Below, piece after piece: positions 25,115 through 33,519 of a stretch of DNA of 64,000 nt (positions are counted from its first letter, which is position 1; each line of letters starts with the position of its first letter). Under the pieces are notes generated by a model that was not told the DNA's origin, made no database searches, and saw nothing but the letters and a program-made list of their open reading frames with translations. Source of the stretch: Methanosphaerula subterraneus (GTDB lineage Archaea; Halobacteriota; Methanomicrobia; Methanomicrobiales; Methanospirillaceae). A program made the position numbers and the translations under genes. The DNA is taken from assembly GCF_052055875.1 (NCBI RefSeq), contig NZ_CP170508.1, forward strand, positions 1,736,001 to 1,800,000, in the 5' to 3' direction.

Positions 25115-26632
25115 TTAGTGTACCAGGGCCCTGGTGATCCACCAGAAGGCCTCGAAGAAACTGGATGCCTGGGTCTGCAGGGGGAGAGGCCAGAGGAGGA
25201 GGGTGGAAACCCCCGTGACCAGCGGGTCGGCGTTCCCTGAGGCGCCGCCGGCGGTCAGGTTGAACGAGAGGTTCACCGACCCGGTGATCGACCGGCTCTT
25301 TGGAGACGCGGTCGTCGGCTGGAGGGAAGGCTGGATCTGACCACCGGGGGTGGTCATCAGTGCCGGGAGTTTCGGGGTGGGAGCCTGCGTCACCGTCTCC
25401 TGGCCGGTCCCAAGGGTGTAGGCGATCCCGCCGGTCAATGTCACCCCGCCGGCCGTCGTCGTGGTCGGCACGGAGGTGGCTGCGCTCAGCGGAACCGCTG
25501 TGTACAGTGTCTCGATTGTGGAGATCGGAAGCGTCCCGGACGACAGAATGACCGGCTGAACAGCGGTGGTGTTCACTGTGGTGTTGTTCAGGGTGGTATT
25601 GTTCACCGGCACCACAGTCATCAGCGATGAGACGGGAATGATCCCGGCATCGGAGATCTGCTGGACGACGGTGGGGACCTGGGTGATCCCGGTCTGAACA
25701 GAGGTGGAACCCACGGTCACCGGAACCGTCGACGTTAGCGTGGCGGTCTGGGAGACACTGGTCGTGATCGGGCTGACCACCAGAGTTGTGACCGGGATCA
25801 CCGAAGTGGTGGCCAGTGACGTGGCCTGGACAGTCTGCACCTGCGTAGTCTGGGGTGTCGGAGTCGGCTGGAGGGTGGTGACCACCAGGGTGGTCTGCAC
25901 CGGGGCGGTGGTCTGCTGCGTGGTTATCGTCTGTGGAGCAACCGTTGAGTAGATCCTGAGTTCCTGGACCGACTGGACCGAGAGGCCGGTCGTGGTTGGG
26001 TAGACACCATTGAAGTAGTGCCACTCATCCCTGGGAATCGTGGCCTGCATATCGCTGTTCCCAAAGACATGCAGATGCCAGGGGTTCACCGAGGTGTCGG
26101 CGAAGAAGACCAGACGCATCCCGGTCTGGTACGCAGGGACCATCCCCTCATCGGCGTTGAACCAGACCAGCCCGATCGGACCCTGTCGGGCTGGCGGGGA
26201 GTATATGCTGCCATAGGTGAACTGCTTGGAGAAGCCGTCCTCGGACCTGACCTCGATCGTATCCCCCGAGGCCATCCCCCCCACCAGGTTGCAGAGGTCT
26301 TTCAGGTTGGTCCCCTTCACGGCCCCCATATCCTTCTCCTGAACATTCTTGGACTCGGTAGGGTCCCAGAGATTGGCCTGATCGAAGGTCGGGCCCTGGT
26401 GGTAGTAATGGGTGGTCCCGTCGCCAAGCACCGGCAGGTTCTGGGACATCCAGTCTGCACTGACGGTCTTCTCTGAGAGGACCGTGGTCCGGTCTGATGC
26501 GTACTTGACCAGGTGCACCTCGGTGGTCGCGGCGCCGGCGGCGATGACAACAGCACAGAGGATGATCGTGATCAGAAGAGAGAGGCGATAACGGTGAAGA
26601 GGGGGAGAAGTGGGGATCATCCCTCCAATCAC
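25115..26632 (-). CDS. Exported protein of the same family with Thr/Val/Pro-rich stalk
   Basis: A 505-residue protein with a signal sequence (LSLLITIILCAVVIAAGAA). The first about 235 residues are the shared domain, with LPVLGDGTTHYYHQGP, LKDLCNLVGGM, DGFSKQF and HLHVFGNSDM. About 200 residues of Thr/Val/Gln-rich low complexity follow (APQTITTQQTTAPVQTT and on), a likely O-glycosylated stalk, then a hydrophobic C-terminal segment that may be a membrane anchor. GTG at 26632 overlaps the upstream stop (GTGA); an ATG at 26620 is the alternative. The domain is very close to that of the 310-residue protein at the head of the cluster, including HYYHQGPTFD and VQELRIYSTVAPQ. Confidence 0.7.
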   Translation of the reverse strand: MIGGMIPTSPPLHRYRLSLLITIILCAVVIAAGAATTEVHLVKYASDRTTVLSEKTVSADWMSQNLPVLGDGTTHYYHQGPTFDQANLWDPTESKNVQEKDMGAVKGTNLKDLCNLVGGMASGDTIEVRSEDGFSKQFTYGSIYSPPARQGPIGLVWFNADEGMVPAYQTGMRLVFFADTSVNPWHLHVFGNSDMQATIPRDEWHYFNGVYPTTTGLSVQSVQELRIYSTVAPQTITTQQTTAPVQTTLVVTTLQPTPTPQTTQVQTVQATSLATTSVIPVTTLVVSPITTSVSQTATLTSTVPVTVGSTSVQTGITQVPTVVQQISDAGIIPVSSLMTVVPVNNTTLNNTTVNTTAVQPVILSSGTLPISTIETLYTAVPLSAATSVPTTTTAGGVTLTGGIAYTLGTGQETVTQAPTPKLPALMTTPGGQIQPSLQPTTASPKSRSITGSVNLSFNLTAGGASGNADPLVTGVSTLLLWPLPLQTQASSFFEAFWWITRALVH

Positions 26633-29600
26633 CAGTTGACTGATATGTAATTATTCTTCGTGATCGTCCGGGCGGTCCCGTCCGCATCAGTGACGGTCAG
26701 TTTCACCGTGTACTGGCGCACCTCGTTGAACCAGACGCCCGGGTTCTGCTGGGTCGAGACCTGGGGGGCAGCATTCCCGCCGATGAACTCCCATTTCCAG
26801 GCGACCGGGTTGCCTGATGTCGCGTCGGTGAACCGAACAAAGAGGGACTTCTTCCCGGAGGTGGTGCTGGCCGTAAAGTCAGCGATGCCTGCTGCGGTCG
26901 GCTGTGGCGTTGGGGTCTGGACGACTCCGTCGATGAACTCCAGGTAGTTCAGGTTCTGCCCGTCACCGACAAAGGTCACCTTCAGCAGGTGCACCCCTGT
27001 CGAGAGGGGGAGCGTGGTCTGGACGGTCGCGTACCGGTCATAGTCCCCGGTGGCCGGGACGTCGATCACGGCTGCCTGCTGGCCGTCCACGGTTACCTGG
27101 ATCTGCTGGCCGGCAGTCGGGCTTGAGACCCGGGCCTGCAGGGTGTAGGTGCCGGCATGGCCGACACTGATCGTATAGGTGAGCCATGCCCCGTCCCGGA
27201 TCCAGCCGACATTGTTGCTCTGCTCCCAGGCATTGTACTCGATACCGACTCCATCCTCCCGGTAGACGCCGCCGGGGTTGGTGGTCCACAGGGAGTGGTA
27301 CCCGACCCCTTCACCGCCGAGGTCATAGTCCTCGGCCTCGATCCTGCCCGGGAGGGTGTGGGGTTTGTAGGCCTGCCCGGTGGTCGGGGTCACCGTGGTG
27401 GTGACCGTGGGAGAGACGGTGGTGGTTGGCGTGACGGTCGGAGTCTGGACCGGGGTCCCTGTCGGGATCCCGATCAGATCGATCGTCGCCACCTTGGCGA
27501 CACTGATCTTCGGGACAACTCCTGCCCCGATGAGCCGGAGCGGCCACTGCTGATCTGCAAGCGGCTGGCCGTTCAGGGTGTTTGCGATGATATAATCGCT
27601 GCTGTGAGCGATCTGTGCGCTCTGAAGGGTGGAGTTGTACCCGTCCCCTGCAGAGACCTTGACGGTGTATCCGAGGGATGCCAGCGTGTCGTTGAAGATG
27701 CCTGCACTGGCGTCATCGACCATGCCGGCCAGGTACCAGAGTGGGAGCCCCTGCCAGGTCCCGCTGAGATCCTGGTAGGTGACCGCATGCCCTGCTGCGA
27801 CTGCGTCCTCGAAGGTCTGCCTGTCGATCACCTGGGTGGTGGTCCCATTCAGCCTGAGCGAGTAGGCACCGTCGTTGCTGATATGTACCCTGATGCTGAC
27901 GATCGCGGTCGCATTATCCGGGCTGCCGCCGCTCTTTCCGAAGAAGAAGGTGAGCCGATCCCCGTTCTTGAGCGGGTAGGTGCTGATACCCTCAGCAGCA
28001 GAGAAATCGTTCTTCGTTTCGCCGTTCACCTGGTAGGCCCAGGCCGTGCCGGCAGTCTTGTTGTACGGGAACTGACCGATCCCGTCGAGGAGCATCGTTC
28101 CGAGGGTGGACCACTTTTTGTCAGAGGCGTTGTACGTGAACCCGCCTGGCTGTGAGGCCGCTTCGAGGGCCCCCTGCGGGGTCAGTACATTCACCGTGTG
28201 CATCTGGCCCGAGTTGTAGGCCAGGGCAGAGAAGTTCCCGCTGACCAGCGTCACGTCCCCGTCATAGATGACAGTCTGCTGTGGGATCCGGACGGTGACC
28301 CGGATCACGGCCGTTGCACTCGCCAGAGAGCCGCCGGAGAGGCCGTAATAGAAGACGAGGTTGTCCCCGTCATGGAGGCGGTAGACACTGATCCCCTGAG
28401 GCGAGGAGAAGTCGTTCATCGCTGCCCCGTTGAGGGTGTATGCCCAGCCGTGGGTGGTGTCCTTGTTGTAGGTCCCGATTCCGTCGAGGAGCATCGTCCC
28501 CATCGTCGCCCACTTCTTGTCGGTCACATTGCAGGTGAGCCCGACTGTCCGGGTTGCCGCATCGAGCGCACCCTGGGGGGTCAGCGAATCGACGCTGTAC
28601 GTGGTGCCCGAGTTATAGGCCGTGGCATCGAAGGTGCCGGTCTTCAAGGTGACCGCCCCATCAAAGAGGATGGCGGCCCCATCCGAGCCGGTCGGCTCTG
28701 GGGTGACGGTCGTGGTGGGTGTCGGTGTCGGTTCCGACGCTGGAAGACCGGTCAGTTTGATCATGGTGACGTTTCCGATGCTCTTCCCCCCGGTCGCATT
28801 GACGCCGACCAGTTTCAGCGGCCAGGTGTTCTTGCCGTTGATCTGCATAGGGAGGGGTGTCCCGTTCATCGTGTTCGCAAGGATATAATTCTTGCTCCGC
28901 TTGATCTCCTGGCTGGTGAAGTTCCGGGTGTAGCCGTCACCGGCGATCACCGAGATCGTGTACCCGGCGTCGGCCAGCGTGTCGTTGTACGCTCCGATCA
29001 GGACTTCGTGGGTTTTATCATCGTCGACCAGCCCGACAAGCCGCCAGAGCGGCAGGCCGGCCCAGACCTGCCCCTGGGTGTCGGTGTACGAGGCGCTGTG
29101 ACCTCCGCAGGCTACACCTTCAGCATAGTACTGGTCGGTCATCTGCATCTCCTCGGCCCCTGAGAGGGTGAGGGTCCAGCCGGCAGAGGGAGCCGGCGTG
29201 ACGGTCGCGGTCGCAGTCGGTTGTGGGGTCGGGGTTGTATCAGTGACCACCGGGATACCGTTCAGCCTGATCTCGCTGACGTTCCCGACGCTCTTCCCCC
29301 CAGTCGCATTGACGCCGACCAGCTTCAGCGGCCAGACATTCTTCCCGTTGATCTGCTCAGGCAGGGGCTTTCCGTTCAGAGAATTTGCAACGATATAATT
29401 GTCGTTCCGCTCGATCTCCTGGCTGGTGAAGTTCTTGGTGAAGCCGTCATCTGCGATCACGGAGATCGTGTACCCGGCGTCTGCCAGCGTGTCGTTGAAT
29501 GAACTGCCAATATGTGAATTGTCGTCATCGACATACCCGACCAGCCGCCAGAGGGGCATCCCCTCCCAGGTGCCTGTGGCATCGGTATAGGTGGTGCGAT

Positions 29601-30348
29601 GAGTGGACCAGGAGAGGCCCTGCTCAAAATACTCCATCGATATATCCTGGGAGATCGCACCGTTCAGATGAAGGGTCCAGCCCTTCGCAGGGGTGGTATA
29701 GATCTCGATCTTCGCGATGTCACGGTTACCGAACCCTGCCGCTGACGGGTAGTTCCCGACGCCGCCGTACCAGTGCTGGTACTTCTCGTCAAAGCAGGCC
29801 CTCATATCCTCGTGGCCGAAGACGTGCAGCCCCTGCGGGTTCACCGAGGTGTCTGCCAGGAAGAAGAGGCGCATCCCGTCACTGTACGAGTACTGCTGAC
29901 CAGCATTCCACCAGGCCAGCACCGCCGGCCCCTGTCGGGACTGCGGGTTATAGACGTTGTCGTACGGGAGTGCCACCTGGTACCCATCCGACGCGGTCAG
30001 TTCGATCTCGTCCCCGGGGGACATCCCGCCGACCAGGTTGCAGAGGTCCTTGATGTCGGTCCCCTTGATCGTCTCGTTCACCTTGTCGAAGTTCTTATCC
30101 TCGGCAGGATTCCACTTGTCGCTCCCGTCGAGGATCGGCCCCTGCATGATGTACGGGGTATTCCCGTCACCCATCACCGGCAGGTGCTGCTCCATCCAGG
30201 TGGACGTCACCGTCTCCTGGTCGATTACTGTCTTTCCATCCCCCTGGTACTTGATGATCTCAAGCTGGGTGGTCTGTGCCGAGACCGGCACGGCAAAAAC
30301 CAGCAGAAGTACGCAGAGGACCACCGCAGATCCATACGTTCTGAACAT
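26629..30348 (-). CDS. Giant multidomain surface protein: SUOX-like domains, DUF4430-like, CBM6 and PKD
   Basis: A 1239-residue exported protein (signal sequence VLCVLLLVFAVPVSA). Domains in order: the cluster's shared domain (about 25-215; here LPVMGDGNTPYIMQGP, without the histidines, and DLCNLVGGM); two SUOX-like repeats (about 221-366 and 389-537), each with PLWRLVG, a DDGF or GDGY turn and WPLKLVGVNATGGKS; two DUF4430-like domains (about 558-816) with TMLLDGIG; a further SUOX-like repeat (about 828-958); a CBM6-like carbohydrate-binding module (about 999-1139; IEAEDYD, WLTYTISV); and a C-terminal PKD domain (WKWEFIGG). TPTP-rich linkers separate them. It is secreted and probably attached to cell wall or glycan. 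GGGAGAGCGTGA precedes the ATG. Confidence 0.75.
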   Translation of the reverse strand: MFRTYGSAVVLCVLLLVFAVPVSAQTTQLEIIKYQGDGKTVIDQETVTSTWMEQHLPVMGDGNTPYIMQGPILDGSDKWNPAEDKNFDKVNETIKGTDIKDLCNLVGGMSPGDEIELTASDGYQVALPYDNVYNPQSRQGPAVLAWWNAGQQYSYSDGMRLFFLADTSVNPQGLHVFGHEDMRACFDEKYQHWYGGVGNYPSAAGFGNRDIAKIEIYTTPAKGWTLHLNGAISQDISMEYFEQGLSWSTHRTTYTDATGTWEGMPLWRLVGYVDDDNSHIGSSFNDTLADAGYTISVIADDGFTKNFTSQEIERNDNYIVANSLNGKPLPEQINGKNVWPLKLVGVNATGGKSVGNVSEIRLNGIPVVTDTTPTPQPTATATVTPAPSAGWTLTLSGAEEMQMTDQYYAEGVACGGHSASYTDTQGQVWAGLPLWRLVGLVDDDKTHEVLIGAYNDTLADAGYTISVIAGDGYTRNFTSQEIKRSKNYILANTMNGTPLPMQINGKNTWPLKLVGVNATGGKSIGNVTMIKLTGLPASEPTPTPTTTVTPEPTGSDGAAILFDGAVTLKTGTFDATAYNSGTTYSVDSLTPQGALDAATRTVGLTCNVTDKKWATMGTMLLDGIGTYNKDTTHGWAYTLNGAAMNDFSSPQGISVYRLHDGDNLVFYYGLSGGSLASATAVIRVTVRIPQQTVIYDGDVTLVSGNFSALAYNSGQMHTVNVLTPQGALEAASQPGGFTYNASDKKWSTLGTMLLDGIGQFPYNKTAGTAWAYQVNGETKNDFSAAEGISTYPLKNGDRLTFFFGKSGGSPDNATAIVSIRVHISNDGAYSLRLNGTTTQVIDRQTFEDAVAAGHAVTYQDLSGTWQGLPLWYLAGMVDDASAGIFNDTLASLGYTVKVSAGDGYNSTLQSAQIAHSSDYIIANTLNGQPLADQQWPLRLIGAGVVPKISVAKVATIDLIGIPTGTPVQTPTVTPTTTVSPTVTTTVTPTTGQAYKPHTLPGRIEAEDYDLGGEGVGYHSLWTTNPGGVYREDGVGIEYNAWEQSNNVGWIRDGAWLTYTISVGHAGTYTLQARVSSPTAGQQIQVTVDGQQAAVIDVPATGDYDRYATVQTTLPLSTGVHLLKVTFVGDGQNLNYLEFIDGVVQTPTPQPTAAGIADFTASTTSGKKSLFVRFTDATSGNPVAWKWEFIGGNAAPQVSTQQNPGVWFNEVRQYTVKLTVTDADGTARTITKNNYISVNW

Positions 30349-30511
30349 TCACGCTCTCCCATGCTGCCAGATAATGACCACTACCAGTACAAGTTGGGAT
30401 GGTAGAATCGATCCGGCAGATAGTGTAGGGGAATGTCCCCCTTCTTATGTAAAAAGATTCTGATTTAGTTTTGAGTTAATTAAGTAAAATTAACTAATCG
30501 AATAGATGGGT
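30349..30511 (-). promoter_or_regulatory. AT-rich gap within the surface-protein cluster
   Basis: The 163 bases between the dockerin-type gene and the giant gene are AT-rich. A TTTTTACATAAG-like TATA element lies near 30455 on the minus strand, followed by a short GGGGGACATTCCCC hairpin at about 30432-30446. It may provide a second promoter for the downstream five genes, or terminate part of the transcription from the first gene. Confidence 0.4.
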
Positions 30512-31444
30512 TTAGAGCATGTTGAAGAGCCGGACGATATCGTTGAAGTCGATCTGTCCGTTTTTGTTGAAGTCGAACGCACTGAGCGGCTCATTCTCTG
30601 CAATCCAGTCCATCTGGTTGAAGAAGAGTACCACATCGTTGAAGTCTGGGCCCCCGTTGCCGTTCAGATCCTCAAAGATGCCGTCGTGATCAGGGTCGGA
30701 GGGGCTAACCTGGCCTGGTGGGACCGGGAGGACTGACGGGGTGGTCGGCTGCGGGGCCATCGTCGAGTAGATCCTGATCTCCTGGACCGACTGGACTGAG
30801 AGGCCTGTCGTGGTCGGGTAGATGTCGAAGTAGTGCCACTCATCCTCCGGGATGGTGGCCCCCATATCGCTGTTCCCAAAGACATGCAGCTGCCAGGGGT
30901 TCACCGAGGTGTCGGCAAAGAAGACCAGACGCATCCCGATCTGGTACTTGGGGACCATCCCCTCATCGGCCTTGTACCAGACCAGCCCGATCGGGCCCTG
31001 CCGGGCCGGCGGAGAGTATATGCTGCCATAGGTGAACTGCTTGGAGAACCCATCCTGGGACCTGACCTCGATCGTATCCCCGAGCGTCATCCCCCCCACC
31101 AGATTGCAGAGGTCTTTCAGGTCGGTCCCCTTCACTGCCCCCATGTCCTTGTTCAACACATTCTTGGACTCGGCAGGGTCCCAGAGGTTGGCCGGATCGA
31201 AGGTCGGGCCCTGGTGATAGTAATGGGTGGTTCCGTCGCCGAGCACCGGCAGGTTCTGAGACATCCAGTCCGCACTGACGTTCTTTTCCGAGAGGATCGT
31301 TGTCCGATCTGATGCGTACTTGACCAGGTGCACTCCGGTGGTCGAAGCCGCGGAGGCCGGGAAGACCAGGAGAAGCAGGAGCCCCAGCACCAGTGCCGCC
31401 GTTCCGATATACCGATATGAAATCTCTCTTCTGCTGTCGATCAT
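30512..31444 (-). CDS. Exported protein of the same family with C-terminal dockerin-like EF-hand pair
   Basis: A 310-residue protein with a signal sequence (ALVLGLLLLLVFPASA). The shared domain (about 30-235) has LPVLGDGTTHYYHQGP, LKDLCNLVGGM, DGFSKQF and QLHVFGNSDM. The C-terminal 60 residues have two calcium-loop repeats, DLNGNGGPDFNDVV and DFNKNGQIDFNDIV, the archaeal dockerin-type pattern used to dock exported proteins to partners. No cohesin is visible in the window. An upstream TTG at 31459 is in frame, but the ATG at 31444 is preceded by GGGAGATGG and is preferred. It heads the surface-protein cluster. Confidence 0.75.
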   Translation of the reverse strand: MIDSRREISYRYIGTAALVLGLLLLLVFPASAASTTGVHLVKYASDRTTILSEKNVSADWMSQNLPVLGDGTTHYYHQGPTFDPANLWDPAESKNVLNKDMGAVKGTDLKDLCNLVGGMTLGDTIEVRSQDGFSKQFTYGSIYSPPARQGPIGLVWYKADEGMVPKYQIGMRLVFFADTSVNPWQLHVFGNSDMGATIPEDEWHYFDIYPTTTGLSVQSVQEIRIYSTMAPQPTTPSVLPVPPGQVSPSDPDHDGIFEDLNGNGGPDFNDVVLFFNQMDWIAENEPLSAFDFNKNGQIDFNDIVRLFNML

Positions 31445-32087
31445 CGATCCATCTCCCAATGCAGAGCATCATTCTGCCAGGACTTTAAAAAAGATGCTGA
31501 TCTGCTCGCCAGTAAACCAGATATAGTGAACCTGATTTCTTTCTCTCTACAGAACAGAAACCCGGGCAGATGCCCAGACGAGGGGTATGTGGAAAAAAGG
31601 AGTCCCTTCATCTCTTCCGCGCTGCCAGGAGGGATACCCTTCGAACGCAGGGTCTGTCGGGATGATCATGACCCCTTCCCAATCCTGATGGTGGACGCGG
31701 GCAGATCGCGCCTCCATCCGGTGAAACGGCAGATGGTTATCCCTGCGTTGACCGTCAATTCGGGACAGAAATATCCCCAATTTTTATCATCTGAGAAAGC
31801 CTTATACCCAATTCTTCCCATTATCTATACATAGAGCCTCTGCCGTTCGCATCGGGACAGCAATGATGCGACGGCCTTCTCCGAGAATCAGGAAGGCCGT
31901 CACGGCAGGTGGTGAATGGAGGCCCACCCCATCCGGGGGATCGACAGTTCGGCCCGTCAGCGGCATGACGGATCGTGTCGATCGTCTCATGGACTCCAAG
32001 GACGCCGCACCGACCGAACAGCCGCAGACGGATCACCGGCTGGAATAATCGAGGCATCGCGCCTCAGGCAACGATGCCAGGTTAGAT
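31445..32087. promoter_or_regulatory. Divergent intergenic region, about 640 bp
   Basis: This separates the exported-protein operon from the methyltransferase gene. AT-rich tracts at 31486-31500 and 31783-31830 hold TATA-like elements (TTTAAAAAAG; CTTATACC near 31801, about 29 bases before a cluster of ATGs). Open frames here overlap each other on both strands and show no family resemblance, so I do not call genes. The stretch after 31860 could be an untranslated leader. Confidence 0.4.
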
Positions 32088-33068
32088 ATGACAAGCACCG
32101 TCAGGTGGATTAAAGACCAGATCGATCGACGGCTGAGATTGCTCTTTCGCGAGTACCTGGACGACGAACTGGAGAAACTCCTCCCGCTCAATGTTCATTA
32201 TCAGCGGTATATCGAGAGCACGCCGGCCGATCGTCAATCACAGTATGACCACACCCTCGACCCCGCGGCACACCTGCCGCTCTTCAGTTCTCTGAAGAGC
32301 CGGCTCGTCACAGCTGGGGTTCAGGTCGATGAGATGAAGATAGACCTCGCCGACTTCGACGCCTGGCGCCGATCGGTGCCCGGCCTCGACCGGTTCTACC
32401 AGTCCTTCGGCGACATGCAGATCGAGAAGTGCCTTGAGCACTACCTCGTCGACCGGCTCCTCAAGCTCGATACCGGTGACCGGTACCTTGACATCGCATC
32501 GGCCGGCAGCCCGTGGGCGTCGGAGCTGCGGCAGCGGAAGATCGAGGCCTACCGGCTCGACCTGATCTATCCCGACGGAGTCCACGGCATGGAGATCGGC
32601 GCCAACGCCACGGCGACGGGGCTGCCCGACGGGTTCGCGACCGCGCTCTCGACCCAGTGCGCCTTCGAACTCTTTCACGGTGAGACCGATCTCGGGTTCC
32701 TCCACGAGGCCGACCGAATCCTCGCCCCCGGGGGCCGGCTGGCCGTGTTGCCGCTCTACCTCGACGACGCTTACTTCCTGCTCCAGAGCCCCTACGCCCT
32801 GCCGCCGCCAGGGGCGGATGAGCCGGAGGCGACAGTGGTCTGGCGGGACGACCATTTCCGGGCGCCGTACTCCCGCCACTACTCGCCCGAGGCATTCGCC
32901 CAGGCGATCCACGGACAGTTACCCACCGGGCTGGACGCACGGGTGTACTTCATCGGAAACCTCGAGGAGTTGATGCAGGCGCATCCCGACCAGCGGATCT
33001 ACTGTTTCTATGTCCTCCACGCGACGAAGAGACTGGATCAGCCCCTGACAACGGAGGGAGGGAAATGA
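32088..33068 (+). CDS. SAM-dependent methyltransferase-like protein (class I fold)
   Basis: A 326-residue protein. The N-terminal about 120 residues are helical. DTGDRYLDIASAGSPWASELR (about residues 127-147) is the AdoMet-binding strand-loop in a modified form, followed by AYRLDLIYPDG and the FLHEADRILAPGGRLAVLPLY block (about 205-225) typical of Methyltransf_11. The usual GxGxG is replaced by ASAGSP, so cofactor binding is likely but not certain. It overlaps the next gene by ATGA, and the downstream TPR protein and acetyltransferase follow closely, which suggests a modification pathway for a surface or small molecule. Confidence 0.72.
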   Translation: MTSTVRWIKDQIDRRLRLLFREYLDDELEKLLPLNVHYQRYIESTPADRQSQYDHTLDPAAHLPLFSSLKSRLVTAGVQVDEMKIDLADFDAWRRSVPGLDRFYQSFGDMQIEKCLEHYLVDRLLKLDTGDRYLDIASAGSPWASELRQRKIEAYRLDLIYPDGVHGMEIGANATATGLPDGFATALSTQCAFELFHGETDLGFLHEADRILAPGGRLAVLPLYLDDAYFLLQSPYALPPPGADEPEATVVWRDDHFRAPYSRHYSPEAFAQAIHGQLPTGLDARVYFIGNLEELMQAHPDQRIYCFYVLHATKRLDQPLTTEGGK

Positions 33069-33508
33069 GGATCCCCGCCAGTGCACTCATCGTGCTGGTG
33101 ATCACCGGGCTGCTGCTCGTCTCTCCGGCCGTGGCGGCCGAGACAGCACAGTACTACTTCGATCAGGGGATCGTCTTCGACGACCGCGGCCAGCACGAGA
33201 AGGCCCTCGAGGCCTACGAGCAGGGGCTTGCGATCGAGCCCGACAACGCACACCTCTGGGGGGCCAAGGGACGGACGCTGCTGATCCTGGGGCGATATCA
33301 GGAGTCCGCAGATGCGTACAACCGGTCGGTGCAGCTGGACCCCTCGCAGGAGTACGCCCGCGAAGGGGTACAGGACGCGCTCGATAAGCTCAACGGGGTA
33401 TCAAACGCGACGACTACTCCCGCCGCCGGGTTGCCCTGGTGGACTGCCGTCCTCCCAATCACCGGAGCGGCAGCCATCGCAGCCCGCGGCCGGAGCCGAA
33501 GGCACTGA
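33065..33508 (+). CDS. Exported TPR protein with C-terminal anchor
   Basis: A 147-residue protein. Residues 1-25 form a signal sequence (ALIVLVITGLLLVSPAVAA). Two or three TPR units follow (AQYYFDQGIVFDDRGQHEKALEAYEQGLAIEPD, seen as key blocks YFDQGIVFDDRGQ and ALEAYEQGLAIEPD; then AYNRSVQLDPSQEYA). The end has a Pro-Trp-rich hydrophobic segment (LPWWTAVLPITGAAAIAA) and an RGRSRRH basic tail, which looks like a membrane anchor. It is coupled by ATGA to the methyltransferase. It probably scaffolds proteins on the outer face of the membrane. Confidence 0.78.
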   Translation: MRIPASALIVLVITGLLLVSPAVAAETAQYYFDQGIVFDDRGQHEKALEAYEQGLAIEPDNAHLWGAKGRTLLILGRYQESADAYNRSVQLDPSQEYAREGVQDALDKLNGVSNATTTPAAGLPWWTAVLPITGAAAIAARGRSRRH

Positions 33509-33519
33509 GGAGTGGTCAC

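Noticed and set aside
25700..25960. CRISPR-like or tandem DNA repeat in the Thr/Val-rich stalk
   Set aside because: The periodicity is codon-level low complexity of a protein stalk with no fixed repeat unit or spacers.
27157..29163. Plus-strand frames opposite the giant surface protein
   Set aside because: Antisense to repeated domains; the apparent repetition is a mirror of the sense repeats.
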